DNA of 64,000 nt from Aeromonas sp. RU39B (GCF_900156095.1 NZ_FTMJ01000015.1:51824-115823), one strand, 5' to 3'. Counted from the first letter of the stretch, positions 1 to 9,676 are shown. Made by a program: numbers and translations. Notes: generated from the letters alone by a model not told the origin.

Positions 1-559
1 CTTGCCCGGTGCGATAGAAGTTCATCTGCGCCTCGGCCATGGTCAGGATCCGCTCCAGCTCGAAGCGACTAAATCCCAACTCCTCGGCAATGGTCTCGAG
101 AATGCGCCGCTCTTCGGGGGGAACGTGGCCATCGGCAAAGGCTGCCTGCAGCTGGACTTCCAGAAAAAAGCGCAGAATATCGCGCTGCCCCATGCAGGCT
201 TCGCGGAACTGACTTAAGGTCTGACGCAATGGGAAATCAGCTGATTTACCCTCCCGGAACGAAGCCTGCGCGCGGTTACGCAGCTCACCGGTCAGGTTCA
301 TTCGATCCATCAGGTTGGTGGCCACCAGGATCTCGCTCTCGGTCACCTGACCACTGGCTTTGGCAATGTGCCCCATCACCGAGAAGGTGGCGTGAAAAAA
401 GATAGCCTGCTGGGCATCACTCGGACGACGTCGAAATCCGCCCTGCAGCCCCATACCGGTATCGAAGCGATGACCAATCCACAGACCAATCAGCAACCCG
501 GGAATATGGCCAAACAGAAATCCAAAGAAAGCGCCGAGCAGCTTGCCCCAAATGCGCAT
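1..559 (-). CDS. djlA: Co-chaperone DjlA, N-terminal part (cut by window edge)
   Basis: The gene reads from an ATG at 559 off the left edge, so about 186 residues are visible. The first ~30 residues hold one hydrophobic, glycine-rich membrane segment (starting MRIWGKLLGAFFGFLFG). This is the single N-terminal anchor typical of DjlA, which E. coli uses to dimerise. After it comes a TerB-like helical domain with the family pattern MGHIAKASGQVTE, then LMDRMNL, then QAAFADG. The C-terminal J domain that stimulates DnaK ATPase should lie beyond the window and was not seen. The adjacent murU-amgK-lptD order matches other gamma-proteobacteria, where djlA flanks lptD. Identification rests on close motif-level resemblance to E. 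coli DjlA. Confidence 0.87.
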   Translation of the reverse strand, partial: MRIWGKLLGAFFGFLFGHIPGLLIGLWIGHRFDTGMGLQGGFRRRPSDAQQAIFFHATFSVMGHIAKASGQVTESEILVATNLMDRMNLTGELRNRAQASFREGKSADFPLRQTLSQFREACMGQRDILRFFLEVQLQAAFADGHVPPEERRILETIAEELGFSRFELERILTMAEAQMNFYRTGQ

Positions 560-564
560 AACAG

Positions 565-1239
565 TTACCTCGCCAGGCCAGAGGCCTGGAGTTCATGATC
601 GAGTTGGTTCAAACGCTCCGGGGTGCCGATATCGCGCCAATCCGCCTTGAGGTGGCTGCCACCGACACGGCCCGAAGCCATCCATTCGCGCAGCAAGGGC
701 GCCAGTTTGCGTGCTCCCGGGCCATACTCGGCAAATGCCTGCGGGTGATAGAGACCGACCCCACTGAAGGTCAGGCCGGGGGTATCGAGCACCCGATCTC
801 CGTGCAACGCGAAATCGCCGTGCGGATGTTGCGCAGGGTTATCGACCAGCCACAGATGCGCCAGATCGTCGCCCAGAGGCTGGGACGCGAAGAGACGATA
901 ATCAGCCGCAATCCAGGTATCGCCGTTAACGACCAGGAAAGGTTCGCTCCCGAGTAGCGGCAGCGCCTGAATGATGCCTCCGGCTGTTTCCAGCGCGCTC
1001 GCCTCTGCCGACCAGGCGATCTGCACTCCCAATGCGCTGCCATCGCCCAGCTGCTCAACCAGACGTTGGCCCAACCAGGCGTGGTTGATGACCAGATCTG
1101 TGATACCGGCCGCCTTGAGCCGCTCGATATGGTGAACAATCAAGGGTTTGCCACCGACAGACAGCAGCGGCTTGGGTAAATGGTCCGTCAGCGGACGCAT
1201 CCGCTCGCCGCGCCCTGCGGCCAGAATCATGGCTTTCAT
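565..1239 (-). CDS. murU: N-acetylmuramate alpha-1-phosphate uridylyltransferase MurU
   Basis: Sugar-1-phosphate nucleotidyltransferase of 224 residues. The N terminus carries the signature LAAGRGERMRPLT followed by PKPLL, the glycine-rich NTP-binding loop of the family, and VVNGDTW supplies the metal-binding Asp. In Pseudomonas, MurU converts MurNAc-1-P and UTP to UDP-MurNAc, recycling peptidoglycan sugar without de novo synthesis. The start was set at 1239: this ATG gives the normal N terminus MKAMILAAG and overlaps the amgK stop by 4 bases (ATGA), implying translational coupling. An upstream in-frame codon at 1281 would add 14 residues lying inside amgK. The product name depends on the pairing with amgK; alone it could be called a generic mannose-1-phosphate guanylyltransferase-like protein. 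Confidence 0.85.
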   Translation of the reverse strand: MKAMILAAGRGERMRPLTDHLPKPLLSVGGKPLIVHHIERLKAAGITDLVINHAWLGQRLVEQLGDGSALGVQIAWSAEASALETAGGIIQALPLLGSEPFLVVNGDTWIAADYRLFASQPLGDDLAHLWLVDNPAQHPHGDFALHGDRVLDTPGLTFSGVGLYHPQAFAEYGPGARKLAPLLREWMASGRVGGSHLKADWRDIGTPERLNQLDHELQASGLAR

Positions 1240-2225
1240 GGGCGTGACTCCAGCGCCGGAATGATGCGCCGCTCGAGCCATTGACCAAACTCATTGAGCT
1301 CGTCATAACGGGCACACACATCGGTGACATAGCCGAGAGTGCGCGGAATATCCTTGAGGTAACCGGATTTGCCATCGCGATGGTGCAGACGGGCAAAGAT
1401 ACCGGCCGCCTTGAGATGACGCTGCATCCCGGTCAGATCGGCATGACGACGGAAGCTGGCGTAATCTACCCCGGTGAGCAGTCCAGCTGCAGCCAGACAC
1501 TGATAGCCGGTAGCAAAGCCCTGCTCCACCACCTCATCCGGCCAGCGCACATAACAATCTTTAAGCAAAGAGACCAGATCGTAGGTCAGCGGCCCGCACA
1601 CCATGTCCTGAAAATCGATCACGGCCAAGCGGGAGGTTTCCGGCGTGACGCCGTCACACACCATCAGATTGCGGCAATGGAAATCGCGGTGCATCACGCC
1701 TTGCACCTGACCAAGGTTATTCTCGGTCAGACAGGCAAAGGTGCGCACCAGCAATGCCTGCTCGTCATCGGTCAGAGCCAGCCCCAAGCGGTGACCCAGC
1801 AGCCACTCCGGGAAAATGCTGTTTTCCCGGGCCATGAAGGCTGCATCGAATGGCTCTAGAGCGAGTTCGACCCGTGACAGGTGTGGCAATAGCGCAATCG
1901 CCTTGCTATACCAAGCACTTACGCTCTGCTCATTGAGTACGGCAAACAGCGAGAGATCACCCAGATCGGTGACACACAGAAATCCTTGCTCATAGTCCAC
2001 CGAGCGAACATCTGGCGCCAGCACACCGGCATGCACCAAGGCAGCGGCATTACGGACAAACTCGAGGTTTTTTTCAGTCTGCGGCGGGGCATCAACCCAG
2101 ACCAGGCCGGCACCACGGTAGTAGCGGCGGAAACTGGCATCGCCAGAGATCAAATCGAGGGTCAGGGCATCGTCAGCCATCAGCTGGCGGGCCCACTGCA
2201 ACAGCAGGGCGTGGCGATCAGGCAT
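1236..2225 (-). CDS. amgK: N-acetylmuramate/N-acetylglucosamine kinase AmgK
   Basis: Phosphotransferase of 329 residues in the aminoglycoside phosphotransferase fold. The catalytic loop HRDFHCRN sits at about residues 179-186, with the DFQD metal-binding motif about 20 residues later. AmgK phosphorylates the anomeric hydroxyl of MurNAc or GlcNAc, making the substrate of MurU. The two genes overlap by 4 bases, as expected for consecutive steps of one salvage route. This route bypasses MurA and the fosfomycin target in organisms that have it (known from Pseudomonas). It is transcribed divergently from lptD. Antibiotic resistance activity is unlikely because the neighbourhood is housekeeping. 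Confidence 0.86.
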   Translation of the reverse strand: MPDRHALLLQWARQLMADDALTLDLISGDASFRRYYRGAGLVWVDAPPQTEKNLEFVRNAAALVHAGVLAPDVRSVDYEQGFLCVTDLGDLSLFAVLNEQSVSAWYSKAIALLPHLSRVELALEPFDAAFMARENSIFPEWLLGHRLGLALTDDEQALLVRTFACLTENNLGQVQGVMHRDFHCRNLMVCDGVTPETSRLAVIDFQDMVCGPLTYDLVSLLKDCYVRWPDEVVEQGFATGYQCLAAAGLLTGVDYASFRRHADLTGMQRHLKAAGIFARLHHRDGKSGYLKDIPRTLGYVTDVCARYDELNEFGQWLERRIIPALESRP

Positions 2226-2278
2226 GGAAACAGCGACTCACGTAGCGGCCAACGGGAAGTTAGCCCTGGCCGGGATTA

Positions 2279-2324
2279 TGCTTTATGATTGCCGGCTAAC
2301 ATAAAGCAATGACATGCAATGTCA
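2279..2324. promoter_or_regulatory. Two adjacent palindromes in the amgK-lptD divergent promoter region
   Basis: TGCTTTAT (2279-2286) and ATAAAGCA (2301-2308) form a perfect 8-bp inverted repeat with a 14-nt loop. Two bases later, TGACAT-gca-ATGTCA (2310-2324) is a perfect 6-3-6 palindrome. A candidate -10 hexamer TAGAAT lies at 2343-2348, so the second palindrome overlaps the probable -35 region of lptD. Function is inferred only: an operator for an unidentified repressor or activator. Confidence 0.35.
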
Positions 2325-2397
2325 ACTGAGCCGAAGCTGGCGTAGAATGCATGCTCTGATTAGGCTGTCTCACATTCGGATTTCGAGTCTTTATTAC

Positions 2398-4830
2398 ATG
2401 ACCAAACGGATCGCGGGCATTTCTGGCCCTCTCGCCCTGACGCTGGGGCTGGTACCCATGCTGACCCCGACTGCGGGGTGGGCTGCTTCCCTGCCCACGC
2501 CGCCGGCTACCGGTCTGCTTGATGGCCTCTGCTACCCTTATGTACCCAAGGTGGAAAACAACCCAGCCGGTGTGGACCCCAACAGCCTACCGGTCGAGGT
2601 CGATGCCGATCGCCTGGATGCCAAGCAAGGCGGTACGGCTGTCTATCAGGGTGACGTCAAAGTCCGCCAAGGTGTGCGCAAGTTTGATTCCGACTACGCC
2701 CAACTCGACCAAACCAGCCGCGACATGGTGGCGATTGGCAATATTTTCTACAGTGATGGCCAGATCACCGTCACCAGTGACAAGACCCTCAAATCCAACC
2801 TGAACACCAAAAACTCCGAGCTGGAAGAGGGCAAATACCAGGTTCATGGTTCACCGGTGCGTGGCTCGGCCAAGCACGTCACCATGACCAACAATAATCA
2901 GAACATCACCCTTGAGAGCGCCGAATACACCACCTGCCCACCGGGGCAAGAGGTGTGGACACTCAAGGCGGGCAGTATCGACATCGATCAGAGCGAAGTG
3001 TTTGGCCAAGCCTGGAATGCCAGCCTGTGGCTTTATGACTTCCCGGTCTTCTACTTCCCGTATATCAACTTCCCGATTAAAGACGAGCGCAAGACCGGCC
3101 TGCTCTATCCGGGTTACAAAACCTCGTCCCGTAACGGCACAGAGATCACCCAGCCGTTTTACTGGAATATCGCCCCCAACTACGACGCCACCATCACCCA
3201 GCGCTTTATGGACAAGCGCGGTCTGATGGAGCAGGTTGAGTTCCGCTATATGCCAGCGCCCAACCATGTGGGCTCCCTCTATTTCGAAAACTTAGCCAAT
3301 GACAAACAATTTGGCTCGAGTAACAGTACCACCAGTAGTCTGGACGATGGGCACCGCTATCTATTCCATGTCACCCATGGCTCGAGCCTGATGGATGGCT
3401 CGTTGCGCTTTGGTGCGAACTACACCAAAGTGCGTGATCGGGATTACAACTACTACAGCGATTTCAAACCAGCTGTTGGCAGCGAAGTCGATAGCCAGTT
3501 GATGCAGTCGTTAACTGCTGGCTACTACCAGACCAACTGGAATCTCACCTCCGAGGTGCGTACCTACCAGATTCTGAGCCCAACCGCGTTACTACCACAC
3601 GAGATGCTGCCGCGTCTTAATTACAACTACTACCAACAGGGCAGCTGGTACGATCTGGCTTTTAATAATGAGCTAACCAAATTTGGTTACAGTGATACTG
3701 AAGCCAGTAGCAAGCAGCAGGGTGAACGTTATACAGCAACTCGTTTGCACCTTGAGCCGACACTGACCGTACCTTTGGTAACCCGGCCAGGTTACTATCT
3801 CAACAGCCAATACAAGCTGATGATGACCTCGTACAACCAAGACGTACCCGATCATCTCGTCAGTTATGATTCTGAGCGCTTCACTCAAAATGGTGAGCTC
3901 AAACTGGAAGACGGCACCTTGACCCGCACCCTGCCCTCATTTCGTCTGATGAGCGGCATGAACTTCGACAGGCCCGTCACCTGGTATGATGGCAAGGGCA
4001 CCCAGACTCTGGAGCCAGAGGTTCAGTACCTCTATACCCCCTATCGTGACCAAGATTCCATCGGTCTCTATGACACCACCGATGTACAACAGGATTACTA
4101 CAGCCTGTTTAGCGATCGCCGTTATGCCGGACTAGACCGCATCAGTGATGCCAATCGCGTTACAGCCGGGCTGACCAGCCGAGTCTATGACAACGCAGGT
4201 GACGAGCGGCTGCGTCTGGCAATCGCCCAAGCGTTTGATATGACCAAGCCACGCGTATTGCTCTATCCCAGCGCTTCGGCTACAACCAACTCCCGCTCAC
4301 CACTCTCGTTTGAGGGGGACTCGCGCATTACTGATCGCTGGTTTGCTCACGCTGGCGCTCAATACGATACCGAAGTGGGAGAATTCAGCTCGGCCAACAG
4401 TGCTGTTGAGTATCGCCTTGATAAACTGGTTAGCCAGGTCAATTACCGTTTCCTAAAAGATGGCAACTACAACTTCCGCAACACCAGTCAGGCAGAAGAT
4501 CTGAGTCAGGCAGGTCTGGTATTGATGGCTCCTATCGATAACCAGTGGCAGGTCTACGGCGGCTATTACCGCGATGTGAAGCAAAATATCGATGTGGATC
4601 GCAAAGTGGGTGTCAAATATGACTCCTGTTGCTGGAGTGTCAATCTGAGCGTCGAGTGGAACAATAACCCCTATTGGGAGAACAGTGTCCTCAAAACCCG
4701 CTCCGAAAAGAGCATCGGTTTGCAATTCGAGATGAAAGGTCTGGGTAGTGTCGGGAGCGGCGGCAGAACGGTCTCCCTTGACACCGATCAACTGCCCTAC
4801 ATTCGCCCGTTTAATCTGAAAGGCCAGTAA
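2398..4830 (+). CDS. lptD: LPS-assembly outer-membrane protein LptD
   Basis: LptD with LptE forms the outer-membrane translocon that inserts lipopolysaccharide into the outer leaflet. From the ATG at 2398 the protein has 810 residues and starts with a signal peptide (MTKRIAGISG..., cleavage expected near GWAA at residues 27-30). An LptA/OstA-like periplasmic domain covers roughly residues 50-200 and a large beta-barrel the rest, rich in alternating aromatic/polar strands. Cysteines are at about 45, 180, 744 and 745. This matches the four-cysteine pattern of E. coli LptD, whose non-consecutive disulfides are needed for activity. The frame is open upstream to 2314, but the 28 extra residues would precede the signal peptide and are rejected. 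First gene of the lptD-surA-pdxA-rsmA-apaG-apaH operon. Confidence 0.97.
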   Translation: MTKRIAGISGPLALTLGLVPMLTPTAGWAASLPTPPATGLLDGLCYPYVPKVENNPAGVDPNSLPVEVDADRLDAKQGGTAVYQGDVKVRQGVRKFDSDYAQLDQTSRDMVAIGNIFYSDGQITVTSDKTLKSNLNTKNSELEEGKYQVHGSPVRGSAKHVTMTNNNQNITLESAEYTTCPPGQEVWTLKAGSIDIDQSEVFGQAWNASLWLYDFPVFYFPYINFPIKDERKTGLLYPGYKTSSRNGTEITQPFYWNIAPNYDATITQRFMDKRGLMEQVEFRYMPAPNHVGSLYFENLANDKQFGSSNSTTSSLDDGHRYLFHVTHGSSLMDGSLRFGANYTKVRDRDYNYYSDFKPAVGSEVDSQLMQSLTAGYYQTNWNLTSEVRTYQILSPTALLPHEMLPRLNYNYYQQGSWYDLAFNNELTKFGYSDTEASSKQQGERYTATRLHLEPTLTVPLVTRPGYYLNSQYKLMMTSYNQDVPDHLVSYDSERFTQNGELKLEDGTLTRTLPSFRLMSGMNFDRPVTWYDGKGTQTLEPEVQYLYTPYRDQDSIGLYDTTDVQQDYYSLFSDRRYAGLDRISDANRVTAGLTSRVYDNAGDERLRLAIAQAFDMTKPRVLLYPSASATTNSRSPLSFEGDSRITDRWFAHAGAQYDTEVGEFSSANSAVEYRLDKLVSQVNYRFLKDGNYNFRNTSQAEDLSQAGLVLMAPIDNQWQVYGGYYRDVKQNIDVDRKVGVKYDSCCWSVNLSVEWNNNPYWENSVLKTRSEKSIGLQFEMKGLGSVGSGGRTVSLDTDQLPYIRPFNLKGQ

Positions 4831-4853
4831 TTCTGCTGGCCCAGCCTTGAGAG

Positions 4854-6158
4854 ATGGATATGAAGAAGACCCTGATCGCCTTGCTGACCGCAGGCATGTT
4901 TAGTGCCTTCAGCCATGCGGCCCACGCCGCCCCCGAGCTGATGGATCGCGTGCTCGCCGTCGTCAACAAGGATGTCGTGCTGTCGAGTCAGCAAGATGCC
5001 TTGGTGCAGAAGGTAAAAAACAGTGCACGCGAACAGGGGCAGTCTCTGCCCGATGATGCTACGTTGCGCCGTCAGGCGCTGGATCGTCTGATTCAGGACA
5101 GTCTGGTGCTGCAGCTGGCTGACCGCCAAGGCCTCAAGATCAGCGACACCCAACTGGAGCAGGCCATCGCCGGTATCGCCGCTGACAATCATATGACCGT
5201 TGAGCAGCTGCGCGCCCAGCTCGACAAGGAAGGCACGCCATACGCCCAGTATCGTGAAGAAGTTCGCCGCGAGATCCTGATGAGTGAGGTGCGCCGCAAC
5301 CAGGTGCGCCGCCGTATCAACATCTCTGACCAAGAGGTCAAGCAGGTCGTCGATATCCTCAAAAAGCAGGGGCAGCAACAGAGCGAATATCACATCGGTC
5401 ATATTCAGATTGCTCTGCCAGACAGCCCCAATGCAGCCCAGCTCGATGCCGCCAAGGCCAAGGCCCAGCGCATCCTCAAGGCCCTGTCTGAAGGCGCCGA
5501 CTTCCGCAAGCTGGCCATCGCTGAAAGTAGTGGGCCCAAAGCGCTGGAAGGGGGTGACTGGGGTTGGATGAACCTGCAGGAGATGCCTACCCTGATGGCC
5601 GAAGCGGTACAAGGGGCCAGTAAGGGCGCCGTGGTCGGTCCGCTGCGCTCCGGTGCCGGTCTGCACATCATCAAGGTATTCGATACCAAGGGGCTGCAGC
5701 AGGCTAACCTTATCGAGGTAAAAGCCCGTCACATTCTGATCAAGCCTTCGATCATCCTGAGTGACGCCAAAGCCAAGGGGATGCTTGATGGCTTCCTGCA
5801 TGACATCAAGACCGGCAAGGCCGAGTTTGGTCAGCTGGCCGAGAAGTACTCCGAAGATCCGGGCTCTGCCGTACAAGGTGGTGAACTGGGTTGGTCCTCA
5901 CCGGACATGTATGCGCCGGAGTTTCGCGACATGGTTAACCGCCTGCAACCGGGTCAGATCAGCCAACCGTTCCGTACCAGCTTTGGCTGGCACATCGTTC
6001 AGCTCGAAGATCGCCGCAGCCAGGATGCCACTGACAAGGCACTGGAGCAGCGTGCTTATCAGCTGATCTACAACCGCCGCTTCGCCGAAGAGGTGGCAAG
6101 TTGGCAGGATGAGCTGCGCGATGGCGCCTATATCCACATTGAAGGCTCACAAGGCTGA
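4854..6158 (+). CDS. surA: Periplasmic chaperone and peptidyl-prolyl isomerase SurA
   Basis: SurA escorts unfolded outer-membrane proteins, LptD among them, across the periplasm. The 434-residue product has a signal peptide (about residues 1-25, ending in HAAHAA), an N-terminal chaperone domain starting [12 protein letters not shown], and two parvulin domains. The first is around residues 175-275 ([11 protein letters not shown] ... GGDWGWM) and the second around 285-385 (KARHILIK ... GGELGWSS ... SFGWHIVQ). It follows lptD by 23 bases and overlaps pdxA by one base (TGATG). An alternative ATG six bases downstream at 4860 would give MKKTL; the first ATG is kept here and the difference is trivial. 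Confidence 0.97.
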   Translation: MDMKKTLIALLTAGMFSAFSHAAHAAPELMDRVLAVVNKDVVLSSQQDALVQKVKNSAREQGQSLPDDATLRRQALDRLIQDSLVLQLADRQGLKISDTQLEQAIAGIAADNHMTVEQLRAQLDKEGTPYAQYREEVRREILMSEVRRNQVRRRINISDQEVKQVVDILKKQGQQQSEYHIGHIQIALPDSPNAAQLDAAKAKAQRILKALSEGADFRKLAIAESSGPKALEGGDWGWMNLQEMPTLMAEAVQGASKGAVVGPLRSGAGLHIIKVFDTKGLQQANLIEVKARHILIKPSIILSDAKAKGMLDGFLHDIKTGKAEFGQLAEKYSEDPGSAVQGGELGWSSPDMYAPEFRDMVNRLQPGQISQPFRTSFGWHIVQLEDRRSQDATDKALEQRAYQLIYNRRFAEEVASWQDELRDGAYIHIEGSQG

Positions 6159-7141
6159 TGGTTAGCCGTCTCGTTCTGACCCCGGGGGAACCGTCCGGGG
6201 TTGGCCCCGACCTGGTACTGCGCATTGCCCAGCAGCCGTGGCCGCATCAACTGGTGGTCGTGGCCGATCCTGCGTTATTAACCGAGCGGGCCTACCTGCT
6301 CGGCTTGCCTATTACGCTGCAACCATACGATCCGGCCCAACCGGCTGCCCCTCAGGCTGCCGGAACGCTGACCGTCTGTGCGATTCCACTCGGGGCGCCC
6401 AGCCAAGCGGGACAACTGGACGAGCACAACGGCCACTACGTACTGCAAACCCTGCAACGCGCCTGTGACGGCTGCCTGAGTGGGGAATTTGCCGCGCTGG
6501 TTACTGGCCCGGTGCACAAGGGCATCATCAATCAGGCGGGTGTTCCATTTAGCGGCCACACCGAGTTCTTCGCCCAGCAATCCAGCACCCCCGATGTGGT
6601 GATGATGCTGGCTACCGAAGGGCTGCGGGTTGCGCTGGTGACCACCCACATACCGCTCGCCTACGTGGCCAAGGCCATCACGCCGGAGCGACTGGTTAAG
6701 ATTATCCGGATTCTGGATGCCGACCTGCGTGCCAAATTCGGCATATCCAAGCCGCGCATCTATGTCTGCGGCCTCAATCCCCATGCCGGCGAAGGCGGTC
6801 ACCTCGGTCGTGAAGAGATCGATGTGATTGAACCGACGCTGGCCACGCTGCGTGAGGAGGGGCTGAATTTGGTCGGCCCGCTTCCCGCAGATACCCTGTT
6901 CCAGGACAAATACCTCAAGGATGCGGATGCGGTACTCGCCATGTACCACGACCAGGGACTGCCGGTGCTCAAATTCAAAGGCTTCGGTAATTCGGTCAAC
7001 ATCACCCTGGGTCTTCCTTTTATCCGCACATCGGTGGATCACGGCACCGCCCTCGATCTGGCTGGCACTGGCCAAGCCGATCCGGGCAGTCTGCTGACCG
7101 CCATCGACCACGCCATCAAGATGGTAGAGAAAAGAACATGA
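6158..7141 (+). CDS. pdxA: 4-hydroxythreonine-4-phosphate dehydrogenase PdxA
   Basis: PdxA oxidises 4-phosphohydroxy-L-threonine with NAD(P) in the DXP-dependent pyridoxal phosphate pathway. The 327-residue protein begins with the family motif [13 protein letters not shown]. It shows the three histidine-containing metal-site motifs: [18 protein letters not shown] and [11 protein letters not shown]. The start overlaps the surA stop by one base, and the end overlaps the rsmA start by four bases (ATGA), so the middle of this operon is translationally coupled. Length matches the E. coli enzyme (329). Confidence 0.97.
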   Translation: MVSRLVLTPGEPSGVGPDLVLRIAQQPWPHQLVVVADPALLTERAYLLGLPITLQPYDPAQPAAPQAAGTLTVCAIPLGAPSQAGQLDEHNGHYVLQTLQRACDGCLSGEFAALVTGPVHKGIINQAGVPFSGHTEFFAQQSSTPDVVMMLATEGLRVALVTTHIPLAYVAKAITPERLVKIIRILDADLRAKFGISKPRIYVCGLNPHAGEGGHLGREEIDVIEPTLATLREEGLNLVGPLPADTLFQDKYLKDADAVLAMYHDQGLPVLKFKGFGNSVNITLGLPFIRTSVDHGTALDLAGTGQADPGSLLTAIDHAIKMVEKRT

Positions 7142-7950
7142 GTAACAGCAAGGTGCATATGGGCCACACGGCCCGTAAGCGTTTCGGTCAGAACTTTCTG
7201 CACGATCGCTATGTGATTGGACAGATTGTCGATGCCATCCATCCCCAGCCGGGTGAAAACATGGTCGAAATCGGCCCGGGCTTGGCGGCGCTGACCGAAC
7301 CGGTCTGCGAGCGCATCGACAAAATGACCGTGGTTGAACTGGACCGGGATTTGGCGGCTCGCCTGCGTGAGCACCCCGTGCTTTCGAGCAAGCTCAATGT
7401 CATCGAAGCCGATGCCATGCGCTTTGATTTTTCCACCTTGATGCAACCGGGTCGGCCACTGCGCATTTTCGGCAACCTGCCCTATAACATCTCGACGCCG
7501 CTCATCTTCCACCTCTGCGAATATGCCGAGCAGGTGCAAGACATGCACTTCATGCTGCAAAAAGAGGTGGTTCTGCGTCTGGCCGCCGGCCCCGGTAGCA
7601 AGGCCTATGGCCGTCTGAGCGTCATGACCCAGTATTACTGCCAGGTCATTCCGGTTCTGGAAGTAGGCCCGGGCGCGTTCAAACCGGCGCCCAAAGTGGA
7701 CTCGGCCGTAGTTCGCCTGATGCCGCACAAGGAAAAACCCTTTGTTGCCAAGGATGTACGCCTGCTGAGCCGGGTCTGCACCGAAGGCTTCGGCCAACGG
7801 CGTAAAACCATCCGTAACTGCTTCTCCAACTTCATCACCGCCGAACAGCTCGCTTCGCTTGGCATTGATGGCAACCTGCGCCCGGAAAACCTGTCGCTGG
7901 AGCAGTTTGTCACCATCGCCAACTGGCTGGCCGATCAACAGGCAGCCTGA
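7138..7950 (+). CDS. rsmA: 16S rRNA dimethyladenosine methyltransferase RsmA (KsgA)
   Basis: RsmA dimethylates A1518 and A1519 of 16S rRNA late in 30S assembly; loss gives kasugamycin resistance. The 270-residue protein has the SAM-binding motif [12 protein letters not shown], the entry motif [10 protein letters not shown], and the catalytic motif [10 protein letters not shown] typical of N6-adenine dimethylases. The start ATG at 7138 overlaps the pdxA stop and the end overlaps the apaG ATG by one base. A C-terminal helical domain of about 80 residues completes the usual KsgA length. Confidence 0.97.
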   Translation: MSNSKVHMGHTARKRFGQNFLHDRYVIGQIVDAIHPQPGENMVEIGPGLAALTEPVCERIDKMTVVELDRDLAARLREHPVLSSKLNVIEADAMRFDFSTLMQPGRPLRIFGNLPYNISTPLIFHLCEYAEQVQDMHFMLQKEVVLRLAAGPGSKAYGRLSVMTQYYCQVIPVLEVGPGAFKPAPKVDSAVVRLMPHKEKPFVAKDVRLLSRVCTEGFGQRRKTIRNCFSNFITAEQLASLGIDGNLRPENLSLEQFVTIANWLADQQAA

Positions 7951-8306
7951 TGTCGAGCGTTCTTGTCCGTACCTTCCCCGAGTATGTGGAAGGCAGCAGC
8001 GAGCCGTGGCAGTTTCACTACCGCATCGAGATCGAGAATTGCGGTGAGATCTCGGTGCAGCTGCTGCATCGTCGCTGGTTGATCACTGATGCCAACGGCA
8101 AGAAGATAGAAGTGGAAGGGCCGGGCGTCGTCGGTGAACAGCCAGTTATCGCACCCGGAGCCACCTTCAGCTACCAAAGCGGCGTCCCTCTCGACACGCC
8201 GGTGGGCGTGATGCAGGGCAGTTACCTGCTACAGGATGAAGAGGGTGAACAGTTTGAAACGACTATCGCCCCCTTCACGCTAGCGGTACCCAACATCATC
8301 AACTGA
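7950..8306 (+). CDS. apaG: ApaG-domain protein
   Basis: Small 118-residue protein of the ApaG family (E. coli 125), an immunoglobulin-like beta fold. Characteristic segments are FHYRIEIEN, LLHRRWLITDANG, GPGVVGEQPVI and PGATFSYQSGVPL, then MQGSYL. The biochemical role is not settled: structural work on ApaG proteins suggests pyrophosphate or nucleotide binding, and the domain also occurs in eukaryotic F-box and polymerase-interacting proteins. Its constant place between rsmA and apaH points to a link with Ap4A metabolism. It starts one base inside the rsmA stop (TGATG) and ends six bases before apaH. Confidence 0.95.
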   Translation: MSSVLVRTFPEYVEGSSEPWQFHYRIEIENCGEISVQLLHRRWLITDANGKKIEVEGPGVVGEQPVIAPGATFSYQSGVPLDTPVGVMQGSYLLQDEEGEQFETTIAPFTLAVPNIIN

Positions 8307-8312
8307 GGTTTC

Positions 8313-9134
8313 ATGGCAAACTGTTTTGTAGGTGATATCCAGGGCTGCTATGACGATTTACGCCGTCTGCTGGATCTCGCCAAGTTCGATCCCAGTCAGG
8401 ATACCCTGTGGCTTTGCGGCGATCTGGTCGCCCGCGGCCCCGATTCACTGAGCGTACTACGCTTTGTCAAATCGCTCGGCGAGCGCGCCATCACGGTGCT
8501 CGGCAATCACGATCTACACCTGTTGGCCGTAGCGGGTGGCCACGCCCCGCTTAAGAAAAAAGACAAAATCGAAGAGATCCTCAAGGCGCCGGATTGCGCT
8601 GAGCTACTGGACTGGCTGCGCTTTCAGCCGCTGCTGGCCGAGCATCCCGATCATCCGCTGCTGATGGTGCATGCCGGCCTTTCACCGGCCTGGGATGTCA
8701 CCACGGCCCGACTCTGTGCCCGTGAAGTCGAGAGTCTGCTGCAAGGCGATCAATACCAATGGCTGCTCAAACACATGTATGGCGACCAGCCCGATACCTG
8801 GAGCGACAGCCTGACCGGTATCGATCGCTATCGCTACATCATCAACACCTTCACCCGCATGCGCTTCTGCTTCTTTGACGGTCGCCTCGATTTCAAATGC
8901 AAGCAGGGTCCGAAAGAGTCGGTGCCCGGCCTGCGCCCCTGGTTCGAGCAGCGTGAACACCATGTTGACGATCCCGTCATCATCTTCGGCCACTGGGCCG
9001 CCCTGATGGGACAGTGCCCGGTCGCCGACATCAAGGCGCTCGATACCGGCTGTGTATGGGGTAATACCCTCACCATGTGGCGCTATGAGGACGATGCCCT
9101 GATCGCCACGCCCTGCCCGGCTTACGCAAAATAG
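8313..9134 (+). CDS. apaH: Symmetrical diadenosine tetraphosphatase ApaH
   Basis: ApaH hydrolyses Ap4A to two ADP, and in E. coli it also removes Np4 caps from RNA. The 273-residue protein carries the full metallophosphatase signature in order: GDIQGCYDDL, GDLVARGP, GNHDLHL, VHAGLSP, and near the C terminus GHWAALMG. Length matches E. coli ApaH (280). It is the last gene of the lptD operon and is followed 17 bases after its stop by a bidirectional hairpin terminator shared with folA. Confidence 0.97.
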   Translation: MANCFVGDIQGCYDDLRRLLDLAKFDPSQDTLWLCGDLVARGPDSLSVLRFVKSLGERAITVLGNHDLHLLAVAGGHAPLKKKDKIEEILKAPDCAELLDWLRFQPLLAEHPDHPLLMVHAGLSPAWDVTTARLCAREVESLLQGDQYQWLLKHMYGDQPDTWSDSLTGIDRYRYIINTFTRMRFCFFDGRLDFKCKQGPKESVPGLRPWFEQREHHVDDPVIIFGHWAALMGQCPVADIKALDTGCVWGNTLTMWRYEDDALIATPCPAYAK

Positions 9135-9151
9135 CATCACCAAAAAGCAGT

Positions 9152-9173
9152 GAGGCCACCTTTGGGTGGCCTC
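9152..9173. terminator. Bidirectional terminator between apaH and folA
   Basis: GAGGCCACC, a four-base loop (TTTG) and GGTGGCCTC form a perfect 9-bp stem. The two genes converge here; a short T-rich tract follows on the plus strand (TTGTCTT). It would end the lptD operon and limit read-through from folA. Confidence 0.75.
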
Positions 9174-9178
9174 TTGTC

Positions 9179-9676
9179 TTATTGCTCGCACACTCGTTGC
9201 AGCGTCTCGAAACGATACGAGTAGGGATTACGCTCATCAGGCTGGTGCCGCTCTTCATCCACCTGCTGCCAGACCAACTGCTGGTAATCAGGGAAGTGGG
9301 TATCTCCCTCAACCTCCACATCGATGTGGGTCAGATAGAGTGTATCAGCCTGCTCCAGCATCTCTTGGTAGAGCCGGCCCCCACCAATAACCATCACTTC
9401 GTCGACCTCAGCGACAGCCTGCAACGCCGCCTCAGGGCTAGCAAATACTTCAACCCCAACCGGCGCATAAGTGGCATCGCGACTGACGACCAGATTGCGC
9501 CGTCCCGGCAGAGGGCGACCAATTGATTCAAAGGTGCGGCGCCCCATCAGGATGGGCTTACCCAGGGTCACGGCTTTGAAATGGGCCAGGTCAGCCGGCA
9601 GATGCCAAGGCATGGCATTATCCTTGCCAATTACCCGATGCCTGGCCATGGCAACAATCATGGCGATCTTCATCAT
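9179..9676 (-). CDS. folA: Dihydrofolate reductase
   Basis: FolA reduces dihydrofolate to tetrahydrofolate with NADPH and is the trimethoprim target. The product is 165 residues (E. coli 159). Family motifs are present in order: IGKDNAMPWHLPADLAHFK, which holds the catalytic acidic residue region, then MGRRTFESIGRPLPGR for NADPH binding, and VMVIGGGRLYQEML. Two tandem ATGs (9676 and 9673) could serve as start; an upstream GTG at 9682 is possible but less likely. It lies at the convergent end against apaH and downstream of the yjjPB-like pair, so it may share their transcript. Confidence 0.96.
   Translation of the reverse strand: MMKIAMIVAMARHRVIGKDNAMPWHLPADLAHFKAVTLGKPILMGRRTFESIGRPLPGRRNLVVSRDATYAPVGVEVFASPEAALQAVAEVDEVMVIGGGRLYQEMLEQADTLYLTHIDVEVEGDTHFPDYQQLVWQQVDEERHQPDERNPYSYRFETLQRVCEQ

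Noticed and set aside
2314..2397. Extended LptD N terminus from an upstream ATG
   Set aside because: It would place 28 non-hydrophobic residues before the signal peptide and lies in the promoter region.
4797..5876. Long minus-strand open frame opposite surA (359 codons)
   Set aside because: Antisense shadow of a conserved gene with no homologous motifs; many similar long shadows occur in this GC-rich window.
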